Shown here: piece after piece, positions 1-8,437 of the stretch
How the letters are laid out: the number at the start of each line of letters is the position of its first letter
How positions within the stretch are numbered: the first letter of the stretch is position 1
Source: CADEDH01 sp039029735
GTDB lineage: Bacteria > Actinomycetota > Acidimicrobiia > Acidimicrobiales > SZUA-35
DNA length: 64,000 nt
Direction of reading: 5' to 3'
Assembly: GCA_039029735.1 (NCBI GenBank)
Contig: JBCCFL010000024.1
Span: 18,038 to 82,037 of the forward strand
Made by a program: the position numbers and the translations under genes
The notes under the pieces: model-generated
What the model saw: only the letters and a program-made list of their open reading frames with translations
Told to the model about the DNA's origin: nothing
Databases searched by the model: none

Positions 1-1
1 G

Positions 2-1288
2 AGCCTGATCGTGTCGGCCCCGGGGCTGGGAACGGCCTCCTGGGGCCGGACCGAGTACGGCCAGGCCGCCCAATGGACCACGTTGCTCCTGCTCGGAGGG
101 GTGGTTGCCGGCTACTCGCGGCGGATCCTCAGCCAGGCCAGTCAACGCCACTCCCAGGCCCTCGACCGGGTGGCGAGGCTCTCCGACGCCAACCTGCTGC
201 TCGCCAACCTCCACCGCGTGGCCCAGACCCTCCCCGCCTCCCTCGACCAGGGCGACGTGCTCACCTCGACCGTCTCCCGGCTCCGCAGCCTCATCGCCCA
301 CGACTCACTCGTGATCCTCGTCTACGACGAAGGGGGCGACACCTGGACCGTGGCCCACCAGTCGGCAACCCGCCTCGGTACCGAGATCGATCGGGGTCGC
401 TTCCCGGGCCCGTGCGAGCGGGCAGCTCAGGCCGGCCGCCTCGTGGTGGCGAACCGGCTCCAGGAGAACGACCAGCCCTTCAACCCTCGATCAGGGGCCG
501 GCATGTACACCCCGCTCCTGGCCCGGGACCGTCTGATCGGCATGCTGGCCGTCGAGGCCAACTCGTTCGCCTCGTTCGACGAGCGCGACCGCGAGGTGCT
601 CGCCGGATTCGTCGAGCCGGTTGCGCTGGCCATCGACAACGCCCGCTGGTTCGACCGGATCCGCACCATCGGGGCCGACGAGGAGCGCAACAGGATCGCC
701 CGTGATCTGCATGATCGCATCGGCCAGTCGCTCGCCTACCTCGGGTTCGAGATCGACCGTATGATCCGGCGAGAGTCGGAGGGCAAGGCCATCGACGGTC
801 AGCTCGGCCACCTCCGCAACAGCCTCCGATCGGTGATCGTCGAGGTTCGCGACACCCTGTCCGACCTGCGCACCGACGTGAGCGACGAGCGTGACTTCCT
901 CGCCACCGCCGAGGACTTCGCCGAACGACTCGCCGAGCGCAGTGGGCTGCACATCAATCTCGACTGCGAAGCCACCTCCCGCCTGCCGATCCTGCAGGAA
1001 CGCGAGATGTGGCGCATCGCCCAGGAGGCGCTCGTGAACGTGGAGCGTCACGCCGAGGCGAATTCAGTCACCTTGATCTGGCGCTGCGGCCCCAACGGGG
1101 CCCTGCTGGAGATCATCGACGACGGCTGCGGGCTTCCCGAGCGCGACGTCGACGGGCGCTACGGCCGGTCGGACTCCTTCGGCATCATCGGGATGCGGGA
1201 GCGAGCCCAGAGCATCGGCGCGTCGCTCGACCTCACCTCACAACCAGGAGAAGGGACCAAAGTACGGTGTTTCCTAGCCAACAGGTAA
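2..1288 (+). CDS. NarL-family sensor histidine kinase (5'-truncated by window edge)
   Basis: The frame is open to the first base, so the N-terminus lies outside the window; GTG at 11 is only the first internal start. One hydrophobic segment (WTTLLLLGGVVAGY) is visible, probably the last of several membrane helices. A GAF-like region follows (about residues 60-215). Next is a HisKA_3 dimerisation segment with phospho-acceptor His in IARDLHDRIGQSL, then an HATPase_c domain with N-box EALVNVERHAEA and G-box DDGCGL. The protein should autophosphorylate and pass phosphate to the response regulator 54 nt downstream. The signal is unknown. The Flp pilin gene lies next, so control of pilus genes is a reasonable inference. 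Confidence in the kinase class is high; the ligand is not predictable. Confidence 0.9.
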   Translation, partial: SLIVSAPGLGTASWGRTEYGQAAQWTTLLLLGGVVAGYSRRILSQASQRHSQALDRVARLSDANLLLANLHRVAQTLPASLDQGDVLTSTVSRLRSLIAHDSLVILVYDEGGDTWTVAHQSATRLGTEIDRGRFPGPCERAAQAGRLVVANRLQENDQPFNPRSGAGMYTPLLARDRLIGMLAVEANSFASFDERDREVLAGFVEPVALAIDNARWFDRIRTIGADEERNRIARDLHDRIGQSLAYLGFEIDRMIRRESEGKAIDGQLGHLRNSLRSVIVEVRDTLSDLRTDVSDERDFLATAEDFAERLAERSGLHINLDCEATSRLPILQEREMWRIAQEALVNVERHAEANSVTLIWRCGPNGALLEIIDDGCGLPERDVDGRYGRSDSFGIIGMRERAQSIGASLDLTSQPGEGTKVRCFLANR

Positions 1289-1341
1289 CCAAGTCGGTGT
1301 CACCCAGCGGATGGGATCGAGACCGGGATCGGCGCCAGCCG

Positions 1342-2022
1342 ATGCTCACCCCGGCGCCGACCACGGCGGCCGACGCCCGCCCTTCCATCCGACTGCTGCT
1401 CGCCGACGACCACCGCATGCTGCGTGAAGGCCTGCGCCACTCCCTGACCGAGCTCGGCTTCACGGTCGTGGCTGAAGCCCGCAACGGAGCCGAGGCGGTG
1501 GAGCTTGCGTCCTCGACCAAGCCCGACATCATCGTGCTCGACGTGACCATGCCCGAACTCGACGGAGTCGAAGCGGCCCGTCAGATCCGGGCCACCAACG
1601 CCGAGGTCGGCATCGTGATGCTCACCATGCACGCCGACCAGGACGTGCTCACCGAGGCAATCCGGGCCGGGGCCAATGGCTACCTGGTGAAGGACTGCAG
1701 CATGGACGAGATCGCCGCAGCCATCGACGCTGTTGCGCTGGGTGAGACCGCCCTGTCCCCCGGGCTGGCCGCGTCGATGCTCGCCGAGGTGCGGCGCCAG
1801 GACGGCAGCAACCAGCCGAGCCGGGTGATCACCGCGCGCGAAGAGGAGGTGCTGCAGCTGATCGCAGATGGCTGTTCCACCCCTGAAGTGGCCGAACAGC
1901 TCTTCATCAGCCAGAAGACCGTGAAGAATCACCTGGCCTCGATCTACCAGAAGCTCGACGCCCGCGATCGCACCCAAGCCGTGCTCCAGGCCGTCCGCAT
2001 GGGGATCGTGAAATTGAGCTGA
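1342..2022 (+). CDS. NarL/FixJ-family response regulator
   Basis: This is a 226-aa two-domain regulator. The receiver domain has the acidic pair in LLADDHRM, phospho-acceptor Asp67 in IIVLDVTMP and Lys117 in GYLVKD. The C-terminal LuxR-type helix-turn-helix (about residues 160-222) contains REEEVLQLIADG and SQKTVKNHLASIYQKL. ATG 1342 is chosen because the receiver fold begins about 15 residues later; GTG 1297 is an in-frame alternative that adds 15 residues. Neither has a strong ribosome-binding site. It is the natural partner of the kinase ending at 1288. Its position directly before the flp pilin suggests, but does not show, that it regulates the adjacent tad locus. Confidence 0.92.
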   Translation: MLTPAPTTAADARPSIRLLLADDHRMLREGLRHSLTELGFTVVAEARNGAEAVELASSTKPDIIVLDVTMPELDGVEAARQIRATNAEVGIVMLTMHADQDVLTEAIRAGANGYLVKDCSMDEIAAAIDAVALGETALSPGLAASMLAEVRRQDGSNQPSRVITAREEEVLQLIADGCSTPEVAEQLFISQKTVKNHLASIYQKLDARDRTQAVLQAVRMGIVKLS

Positions 2023-2133
2023 CGAACCGTGTTTGGTCCGTTCGGCCCATGCAGTTACCGGGGGTGCTCGTCGATCACATGGTCACACCCACCTGGGGAC
2101 CTTGTCAGGAACGAGACACGGAGACACACCACA

Positions 2134-2316
2134 ATGCTTCACTTCCAGATCATCGCCGCCTGGGCTCGAGCCCAGGCCAAGACCGAGCGGGGCGCCAGCC
2201 TCGTCGAGTACGCCCTGCTGGTCGCACTCATCGCTGTCGTCTGTATCGCAGCTGTGACCCTCCTCGGCTCTGCCGCCGAAGAGAAGTTCAGCTCGATCGC
2301 AACGACGATCAACTAA
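2134..2316 (+). CDS. flp: Flp/Fap-type pilin subunit
   Basis: This 60-aa protein has the class III (Flp) prepilin pattern: a short charged leader, then G-ASLVEYALLVALIAVV, with the cleavage Gly, Glu at mature position +5 and a Tyr beside it. A single hydrophobic helix follows and the tail is short. The ATG at 2134 is preceded by a GGAG-like site near 2120; in-frame upstream codons lack pilin character. It would be cleaved by a TadV/CpaA prepilin peptidase, which is not in this window, and assembled by the Tad apparatus encoded on the opposite strand from 10679 to 4192. A 12-bp hairpin 79 nt after the stop probably ends the transcript. Confidence 0.93.
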   Translation: MLHFQIIAAWARAQAKTERGASLVEYALLVALIAVVCIAAVTLLGSAAEEKFSSIATTIN

Positions 2317-2730
2317 CTCCGTCTGCGGTCGGGACACCACCGACCCCACCGGACACCCAACTCATACGGGGTGGACGCCCCAGGCGCAGGTAGAGGGGGA
2401 GGCGACAATGATGTCGCCTCCCCCGTGGCGCGCCCGGCCTCGGCCTGGCTCGCCTCCTGCGCACTCCCCTCGTCGACTGAATCGAAGACGCGTAGATCGA
2501 GCAGCAGCGGGATCGCCCCCGGCCCCACGTGCCGGCGCAGGCGTCGCAGCGCCGGGCCAGCAGCCTCGGGCGGGAGGCCAGCGCCGACGGCCCGGCCCTC
2601 GAGGAAGGCCGCCGATGGCGCCCGACGTCGAGTCGTCCTGTTCCACCAGCGTCGTAGAGGCTGCCGCACGGATCTCCACGATGGACCCTGCCGGCCAACG
2701 GTGCGTGAGGCGGTCGACCAGTTCCGGCAA
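2313..2730 (-). pseudogene. Possible frameshifted gene remnant downstream of the membrane protein
   Basis: There is no intact gene between 2317 and 2780, but protein-like stretches with high GC in third codon positions occur in successive frames of the minus strand. From about 2730 (TTG) one frame reads LPELVDRLTHRWPAGSIVEI and then VEQDDSTSGAIG. Near 2610-2640 the coding character moves to a second frame reading FLEGRAVGAGLPPEAAGPAL and GPGAIPLLLDLRVFDSVDEG, which stays open to a stop at 2313, overlapping the pilin stop on the other strand. A third frame may contribute the start near 2780. It would be the last gene of the tad transcript. No family is recognised. A sequencing error, real decay, or chance open frames in GC-rich DNA are all possible. 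Confidence 0.35.
2395..2424. terminator. Perfect 12-bp hairpin, terminator-like
   Basis: The arms GGGGGAGGCGAC (2395-2406) and GTCGCCTCCCCC (2413-2424) pair perfectly around a 6-nt loop, AATGAT. It lies 79 nt after the flp stop and can form on either strand. There is no T-run on either side, so it is a strong stem without a classical U-tract. It also falls inside the damaged minus-strand reading frame described separately. Confidence 0.6.
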
Positions 2731-2780
2731 CGTCGGGTGTGGGCGAAAATGCCCCGATCGGGACGGTCGGTGGTGGCAGG

Positions 2781-4187
2781 TCAGCGAGTGGTGCAGCGGG
2801 TGAAGGCCGGCCGATCTCGGCGACAGGCGATGAGCCAGTCCTCATCGCTCTCGACCACCACCCAGTCGTCGCGGGCGACGAGCCACCGGGCCAGGGGGCC
2901 CTCGGTGCCCCACAGCACCACGTCGAAGTCCCGGCGAGCCATCACGGCATCGATGTCGCCTCCCAGCAGCATCGTGTTGTGGTCCTCGATCACGTCGAGG
3001 GCGTGGAAGTCGAACCGGTCGTCCATGAAGACCTGGGCCTGGGCACCCTTGCGGTGGATGAGGTAGTTGCCGACGTAGTCGCGTTGGGCCACCCGGACGC
3101 CGGCATCGGCGAGCAGGGAGCGGTCGTCCATCCAATCGGCCATGGCCACCGGGTAGTCGCCGAGATCGAGCGGCTCCTCGGCCACGGTCGCCACCACCAC
3201 GACAGCAGCGAGCGCCACGATCGCTGCGGTGGCCAGCCGAGCCCCGATCACCCGCCGCTCGCCCGTGACCGTTCCGATGAGGCCCGCCAGCGACGGGGCG
3301 ACGAGCGCCACGATGACGATCGTGGCGAGGCCGAGATTGCGCACGGCCAACAGGCCCGCCACGAAGAACACCAGCGACGGGAGCAGCGTTCGCCACGGTG
3401 CGCCCCTGGTCGCGGCCACCACGAGCAGCGCCAGCGGCAGCAGGTACAGCTGCTCGACAGGAGAGCGGAACGACGGAGACGCCCACTCCGACACCCGTTC
3501 GAGTGCTTCGCTACGCCCCATCATGTGCAGCGGGAACCACAGCACTCTCCACCCGAGGGGCCCAACCATCCCAGCGAGACACCCCGCCGCGGCGTAGAGC
3601 ACCGGGATCACGTCGTCGCGATCGACGCGGCGACGGTCGATCGTCGATCCGAGGAACACGAGCCCGACGAGGCCGGCACCGAGCACGAACGACCCGTGGC
3701 TGTTCACCCACACCCAGAAGAGTGGGACGAGCAGCCGGCGATCGAGGCGTCGTTCGAGCACGAGCAGCACGACCACCATGCCGAGAAGGCCGATCAGCAG
3801 CGGCCGCGGCGGCCACAGGAACGTGCCGATCAGGAGGGCGAGGCTCACCAGCATCACCCGGGTGACAAGCTGGCGGGCCGGCTCCGACAGTCGCCACAGG
3901 CCGAGCGTGACCGTCGCGGTGATCGCTCCGTGGAACACACGGATCGACCAGAGCCCCGGGCCCTGCTCGAGTGCGGCGTACACCACACTCACGAGCCAGG
4001 ACTGCACCGTCCACGCCTCCCCCGCCCCGAACACCGAGTACGGGTCCACGCTCGGCACCGATCCGGTCGTCAGGATCAGGCGCCCCGTGGCAAGGTGGGT
4101 GAGGAAGCTGTTGTCGGTGATGGCTCGTGCTCCGATGAGGAACCCGAGCAGGGCCAGGGTGCGACCGAGAAGCGTGGCCGCCGTCAT
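2781..4187 (-). CDS. Polytopic membrane protein at the end of the tad operon
   Basis: This 468-aa protein has about ten hydrophobic helices in its first 330 residues and a soluble C-terminal domain of about 120 residues (from YPVAMADWMDD to the end). An early loop reads FLTHLATGRLILTTGSVPSV and a later one WVWVNSHGSFVLGAGLVG. Acid/polar loops followed by an N-x-H-G motif resemble GT-C-fold lipid-linked sugar transferases, but I do not recognise a named family. Its ATG starts 5 nt after the tadC stop, so it is co-transcribed with the tad genes. A role in pilin modification or anchoring is inference only. Confidence 0.75.
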   Translation of the reverse strand: MTAATLLGRTLALLGFLIGARAITDNSFLTHLATGRLILTTGSVPSVDPYSVFGAGEAWTVQSWLVSVVYAALEQGPGLWSIRVFHGAITATVTLGLWRLSEPARQLVTRVMLVSLALLIGTFLWPPRPLLIGLLGMVVVLLVLERRLDRRLLVPLFWVWVNSHGSFVLGAGLVGLVFLGSTIDRRRVDRDDVIPVLYAAAGCLAGMVGPLGWRVLWFPLHMMGRSEALERVSEWASPSFRSPVEQLYLLPLALLVVAATRGAPWRTLLPSLVFFVAGLLAVRNLGLATIVIVALVAPSLAGLIGTVTGERRVIGARLATAAIVALAAVVVVATVAEEPLDLGDYPVAMADWMDDRSLLADAGVRVAQRDYVGNYLIHRKGAQAQVFMDDRFDFHALDVIEDHNTMLLGGDIDAVMARRDFDVVLWGTEGPLARWLVARDDWVVVESDEDWLIACRRDRPAFTRCTTR

Positions 4188-4191
4188 CAGC

Positions 4192-5133
4192 TCACAGACT
4201 GCGCGAGATGTTGATCATGGCGGGGCCGAGCACCACCACGAACAACGCAGGGAAGATGCACAACACCATGGGGATCATCATCTTCACCGGCGCCTTCTGC
4301 GCCTGCTCCTGGGCCTTCTGACGGCGCTTGATCCGCATCTCGTCGGCTTGGGAGCGGAGCACCCGGCCGATGCTCACACCGAAGGTGTCGGCCTGGATCA
4401 TGGCCAGCACGAACGAGCGCACCTCCGGGATGTCCACCCGGGTTTGCAGCGCCCGCAGTGCGTCGGCCCGTGACGAGCCGGCCTGGCTCTCTCCCAGCAC
4501 CCTGGCGAACTCTTCGGCGAGCTCACCGGGCACGTTGGCAATCACCCGGTCGAGCGCTTGCTCGAACCCCAGGCCCGCCTCCACCGAGATCACGAGCAGA
4601 TCCAGCACGTCGGGCAGCGCCCGCTCGATCGACTTCTGGCGGGCCTTCACCTTGCTGTCGAGCCGAGTGGAGGGACCAACGGCCCCGATCACGGCCCCGA
4701 GGCCGCCGAACACGAGTTGGGACAGCCCGCTGAGGCCGAGCGGGTTGATCAGGAACGTGAAGGTCAGCCAGATCGGGATGAACAGGAAGCCCATGATCCG
4801 GATGGCAAGGAACCGCTCAACCTTGTCGTGGTCGGCAATGCCGGCCTGCATGTGCTTGCGGCGCACCTGGTCGACGTAGTCGGGCGGGTTGAGGCGGCCT
4901 CCGGCCCTGGCCAGGCCGGCCAGCACCGGAGCCAGGATTCGCTCGTGCGTTGGCGCCAGCAGCGCCTTCTCCCGCTGGTCGGTCACCTCGTAGTCATCGA
5001 GTTGGCGCAACGTGGAGCGGGCCACCGTTCGCTGCTCCCACTCCGACAGGGTGCTCCAGATGGCCAGGGCGATCGCAACGCCGGCCAAGCCGACGAATGC
5101 CTCGAGGGGGATGGAGCTGACGAGATCAGACAT
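4192..5133 (-). CDS. tadC: Tad pilus inner-membrane platform protein TadC
   Basis: This is a 313-aa type II secretion F-domain protein. An N-terminal helix (VGLAGVAIALAIW) is followed by a cytoplasmic region, a helix pair around residues 110-155, the T2SSF core (RALPDVLDLLVISVEAGLGF) and a C-terminal helix MMIPMVLCIFPALFVVVLGP. TadC pairs with TadB to form the membrane platform on which the TadA ATPase acts. Its start overlaps the end of the tadB-like gene by 8 nt (5126-5133), which suggests translational coupling. Length and helix order match the family. Confidence 0.93.
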   Translation of the reverse strand: MSDLVSSIPLEAFVGLAGVAIALAIWSTLSEWEQRTVARSTLRQLDDYEVTDQREKALLAPTHERILAPVLAGLARAGGRLNPPDYVDQVRRKHMQAGIADHDKVERFLAIRIMGFLFIPIWLTFTFLINPLGLSGLSQLVFGGLGAVIGAVGPSTRLDSKVKARQKSIERALPDVLDLLVISVEAGLGFEQALDRVIANVPGELAEEFARVLGESQAGSSRADALRALQTRVDIPEVRSFVLAMIQADTFGVSIGRVLRSQADEMRIKRRQKAQEQAQKAPVKMMIPMVLCIFPALFVVVLGPAMINISRSL

Positions 5134-7054
5134 CGATCGTGATCACTTTCCTCATCCAGGTCATGCCGACCAGGCCCGATATGATCCCGAGCCCGAGCAG
5201 GATGTTGCCCATCGGCTCGGTGAAGAGCAGGGCGATGTAGCCAGGGTTCATGATCCACATCACGAACCCGAGCCCGGGGGGCAGGAAGAGCAGCACTGCG
5301 GCCGACATCTTGCCTTCGGCTGTGAGCGCGCTCACCTCCCGCTTGAGCCGGTCGCGGGCCACCATCGTGTCGGCAACGCTCAGGAGCAGCTCGTTGAGGT
5401 TGCCGCCCACCTCGCGTTGGATCCCGATCGCCATCACGGCCCAGGCGAAGTCGGCCGAGTTCATCCGCTCGGCCACGCTTCCGAGGCAGTCCTCGAGGTC
5501 GCGTCCGAGGCGAGCCTCGGTGATGGCCCGACGCAGCTCGCCCCCCATCGGCTCCGCCACCTCCTGCGCGACTGCCTCCATGCCCTGGGGCAGCGAGTAG
5601 CCGGCCCGGAGGGTGCCAGCGAGTAGCTGGAGCATGTCCGGCAGTTGGCTCTCGAACGCCCGGAACCGACGCCAGGCGAGCACGCGGACGATCACCACAA
5701 GGGTCATCGCCATGACCATGCCGAGCCCGACCGCCACGATGATGCTGCGGGTGAGCACGAGGCCGAACGAGGCCGCCAACGCCGTACCGGCACCCATGAA
5801 GAAGATCGCCTCACCAGCCCGCATCGGCAGATTCGCCCGCTCGAGGAACTCCTCGACCCGCGACAGGAAGCCCTGCTGCTCGGCGAACTGCTCGCTCATC
5901 GACACGGCTCGCTGGAGCAGGGCGCTCTGCACCAGCCCCTCGTCGATGCCGTCGGCGGCTGCCTCGCCACCCGATTCGGAGTAGCGGGCCAGCATCGCGT
6001 CGAGCGTGTGTTGGCGGCCGATCATGATCGACCCGAACGACCACACGCCGAGCGTGATGCCAATGAAGGCCAGACCGATCGAGAGGTACAGGCCAATGGA
6101 ACTGCGGAAGAAGCCGCCGCCGTCGCCGACGAGGTCGGGCCGGGCCGCCAGCTGCAAGGAGCTGGTGGTGAGGGCCCCGGAGGGATACGAGAGCTCGGTG
6201 GGGGTGCCGTCATCGCCGACGGCGACCGCGACTGCGACGCGATTACCCAGGTCGGGGGGTGGCACGAAGGTGACCAGGTCACGATCGAGAGAGGCGCTGA
6301 CCGCGGCGCCGAGCAACTGGTTGATGTCGTCCTCGCCGGCCCGCCACGTGCGACCCGAGGTGAGCGAAGCCAGTTCGTCGAGCACGCTGCCCTCGGTGCC
6401 GACGTGGACCGCGAACACCTGGGCGCCCGTTTGCACCAGCCCCACCTGGGCTCTGGCGAGGGAGAACTCGCCTTCGCTGTCGGTACCGGTGGTGAGCACG
6501 AGCACCGAACGAACCGAGCCGCTGCCGCCGACGAAGAGGTCGGCGGCGGCGGCGATCCCGGCGCTGATCTTGGTGCCGTTCGTTGGCACGAGTTCATCCA
6601 GCGCAGTGGCCAGCCGCCCGCGATCGTTGGTGAGGGGCACCATCACCCGGCCTCGGGCTCCGGCTTCGACCACCCCGACCGACACGTTGGGGCCGGCGTC
6701 CTCGACGATGGCATCGAGCTGGCTCGCGAGCGCCGACAGTACAACCGGATCAACGCCTCGTCGGTTGGTGTCGACCACCACCACGATCTCGGTGGCCCTG
6801 GCCTCGGCTTCGGCCGAGGTGAGGGCCACCACGTCGACGGACTCGCCTTCGACGCTCAGCACCACGTCGCTCGCACTGCCGGCGCCGAGCTCGCTGAAGG
6901 CGATCTCCACAGTGTCGTCAGTGGCGTCGACGGCCGTGATTCGCGGCGGTGGCGCCTGCTCTTGGGCCTCGGCGCCGCCGGTGCCCCAGGCGACGACGAG
7001 CGCGAGCATCACCCCAACGGCGAGGATGGAGCGAGCAATGCGCACTGCGGTCAT
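5126..7054 (-). CDS. tadB: von Willebrand A domain fused to TadB-type pilus platform protein
   Basis: This 642-aa protein is about twice the usual TadB length. Residues 1-30 form a signal peptide ending AEA. Residues about 85-280 read as a von Willebrand factor A domain: TEIVVVVDTNRRG, VSVGVVEAG, SVRSVLVLTTGTDSEG and AQVFAVHVG. The MIDAS motif is degenerate (D95-T-N instead of DxSxS). A helix (LYLSIGLAFIGITLGVW) then leads into a TadB/T2SSF domain with FESQLPDMLQLLAGTLRAGY and a C-terminal helix pair. The vWA part should lie outside the membrane and the F-domain inside. It overlaps tadA by 4 nt (ATGA) and tadC by 8 nt. vWA domains often bind proteins or metal; here they may contact pilus subunits. 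Confidence 0.9.
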   Translation of the reverse strand: MTAVRIARSILAVGVMLALVVAWGTGGAEAQEQAPPPRITAVDATDDTVEIAFSELGAGSASDVVLSVEGESVDVVALTSAEAEARATEIVVVVDTNRRGVDPVVLSALASQLDAIVEDAGPNVSVGVVEAGARGRVMVPLTNDRGRLATALDELVPTNGTKISAGIAAAADLFVGGSGSVRSVLVLTTGTDSEGEFSLARAQVGLVQTGAQVFAVHVGTEGSVLDELASLTSGRTWRAGEDDINQLLGAAVSASLDRDLVTFVPPPDLGNRVAVAVAVGDDGTPTELSYPSGALTTSSLQLAARPDLVGDGGGFFRSSIGLYLSIGLAFIGITLGVWSFGSIMIGRQHTLDAMLARYSESGGEAAADGIDEGLVQSALLQRAVSMSEQFAEQQGFLSRVEEFLERANLPMRAGEAIFFMGAGTALAASFGLVLTRSIIVAVGLGMVMAMTLVVIVRVLAWRRFRAFESQLPDMLQLLAGTLRAGYSLPQGMEAVAQEVAEPMGGELRRAITEARLGRDLEDCLGSVAERMNSADFAWAVMAIGIQREVGGNLNELLLSVADTMVARDRLKREVSALTAEGKMSAAVLLFLPPGLGFVMWIMNPGYIALLFTEPMGNILLGLGIISGLVGMTWMRKVITIDV

Positions 7055-8415
7055 CGGCGACCCTTCGTCGGTGGGCGGGTCGCCCCCGGCGAGAACACCT
7101 CGGGCCCGAGCCGGATGCCGTGCTCGGCCAGCTTCTCGGTGAAGCTCGGGCGGATTCCGGTTGGCTTGAGCTCCCCGGTGAACCGACCCTGCTCGTCGAC
7201 ACCCGACGAGAAGTCGAACAGGTACACGTCCTGAAGGGTCACGATGTCGCCCTCCATACCCGACACCTCGGTGATGTGGGTGATGCGGCGAGAGCCGTCG
7301 CGCAGCCGCTGGAGCTGCACGATCACGTCGACTGCAGAGGAGATCTGCTCCCGAATCGCCCGCACTGGCAGGTCATAGCCCGCCATCAGCACCAGTGTCT
7401 CGAGACGGCTGAGTGCATCTCGGGGGGTGTTGGCGTGGAGCGTGGTCAGCGAGCCGTCGTGGCCGGTGTTCATGGCCTGCAACATGTCGAGCGCCTCTCC
7501 AGAACGGCACTCCCCGACCACGATTCGATCGGGCCGCATACGCAGCGTGTTCTTGACCAGGTCACGGATCGAGATCTCGCCCTTGCCCTCGATGTTGGGG
7601 GGACGGGTCTCCATCGAGAGCACGTGGTCCTGGTTGAGCTGCAGTTCTTTGGCGTCTTCGACCGTGACGATGCGCTCGTCGGGCGGGATGAACGACGAAA
7701 GCACATTCAACATGGTGGTCTTTCCGGTGCCGGTACCACCGGACACGACCACGTTGAGCTTGCCAACGATGCAGGCCTGGAGGAACCGGGCCGCCTGCAC
7801 ACTCACGCTGCCGAAGCGGATCAGATCATCGATGCGCAGGGGGTCGGCCGAGAACTTTCGGATCGTGAGGAACGGGCCGCCGACGGCCAGTGGCGAGATC
7901 ACCGCGTTCACACGAGACCCGTCAGGAAGACGCGCGTCGCACAATGGGCTGGACTCGTCGATTCGCCGACCGACCTGAGCAACGATCTTGTCGATGATCC
8001 GCCGCAGGTGCTCCTCGTCAACGAAGGCAACCCGTTCGGTGGACAGTTTGCCGGCACGTTCCACGTAGATCTGATCAGGGCCGTTGCACATGATCTCCGA
8101 CACCTCGTCGTCGTGGAGGAGCCGATCGATCGGGCCGTAGCCGAGGATGTCGTCGGAGACGTCACGGATCAGATGAGTGCGATCGGCCGCCGAGAGCGGC
8201 GTCCGTTCGTGAGCCAGAGCGTCCTGCAGGGCGGCGTGCACCCGGGCGCGCAGCTCGTCCTCTGACATCCGCTTGTCGTAGAGGACGGGGCCGAGCTCGT
8301 CGATCAGGTGGGCATGAACCCGGTTCCGGATCTGGGCCAGTGCCGGCTCGCGGTTCGACGCCGCAGAGGGACCTGGGCTTTCGGCGGCATCGTTCAGCCG
8401 CTTGGACAGTGACAT
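7051..8415 (-). CDS. tadA: Tad pilus assembly ATPase TadA/CpaF
   Basis: This is a 454-aa type II/IV secretion ATPase of the CpaF family. It has an N-terminal helical region, then Walker A SGGTGTGKTT (residues 225-234), an Asp box TVEDAKELQL, a Walker B region RPDRIVVGECRSGEA and a His box TTLHANTPRDAL. It powers extrusion of Flp pilin from the cytoplasmic face of the TadB/TadC platform. The ATG at 8415 has AGGAGAG upstream. The gene lies 22 nt after tadZ and overlaps the next gene by 4 nt. All catalytic motifs are intact. Confidence 0.96.
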   Translation of the reverse strand: MSLSKRLNDAAESPGPSAASNREPALAQIRNRVHAHLIDELGPVLYDKRMSEDELRARVHAALQDALAHERTPLSAADRTHLIRDVSDDILGYGPIDRLLHDDEVSEIMCNGPDQIYVERAGKLSTERVAFVDEEHLRRIIDKIVAQVGRRIDESSPLCDARLPDGSRVNAVISPLAVGGPFLTIRKFSADPLRIDDLIRFGSVSVQAARFLQACIVGKLNVVVSGGTGTGKTTMLNVLSSFIPPDERIVTVEDAKELQLNQDHVLSMETRPPNIEGKGEISIRDLVKNTLRMRPDRIVVGECRSGEALDMLQAMNTGHDGSLTTLHANTPRDALSRLETLVLMAGYDLPVRAIREQISSAVDVIVQLQRLRDGSRRITHITEVSGMEGDIVTLQDVYLFDFSSGVDEQGRFTGELKPTGIRPSFTEKLAEHGIRLGPEVFSPGATRPPTKGRR

Positions 8416-8437
8416 CGCAGTCTCTCCTGATCAGGTC

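Noticed and set aside
2739..4214. 491-codon plus-strand frame opposite the membrane protein
   Set aside because: Arg/Glu/His-rich shadow text; the minus strand has membrane helices and an operon position.
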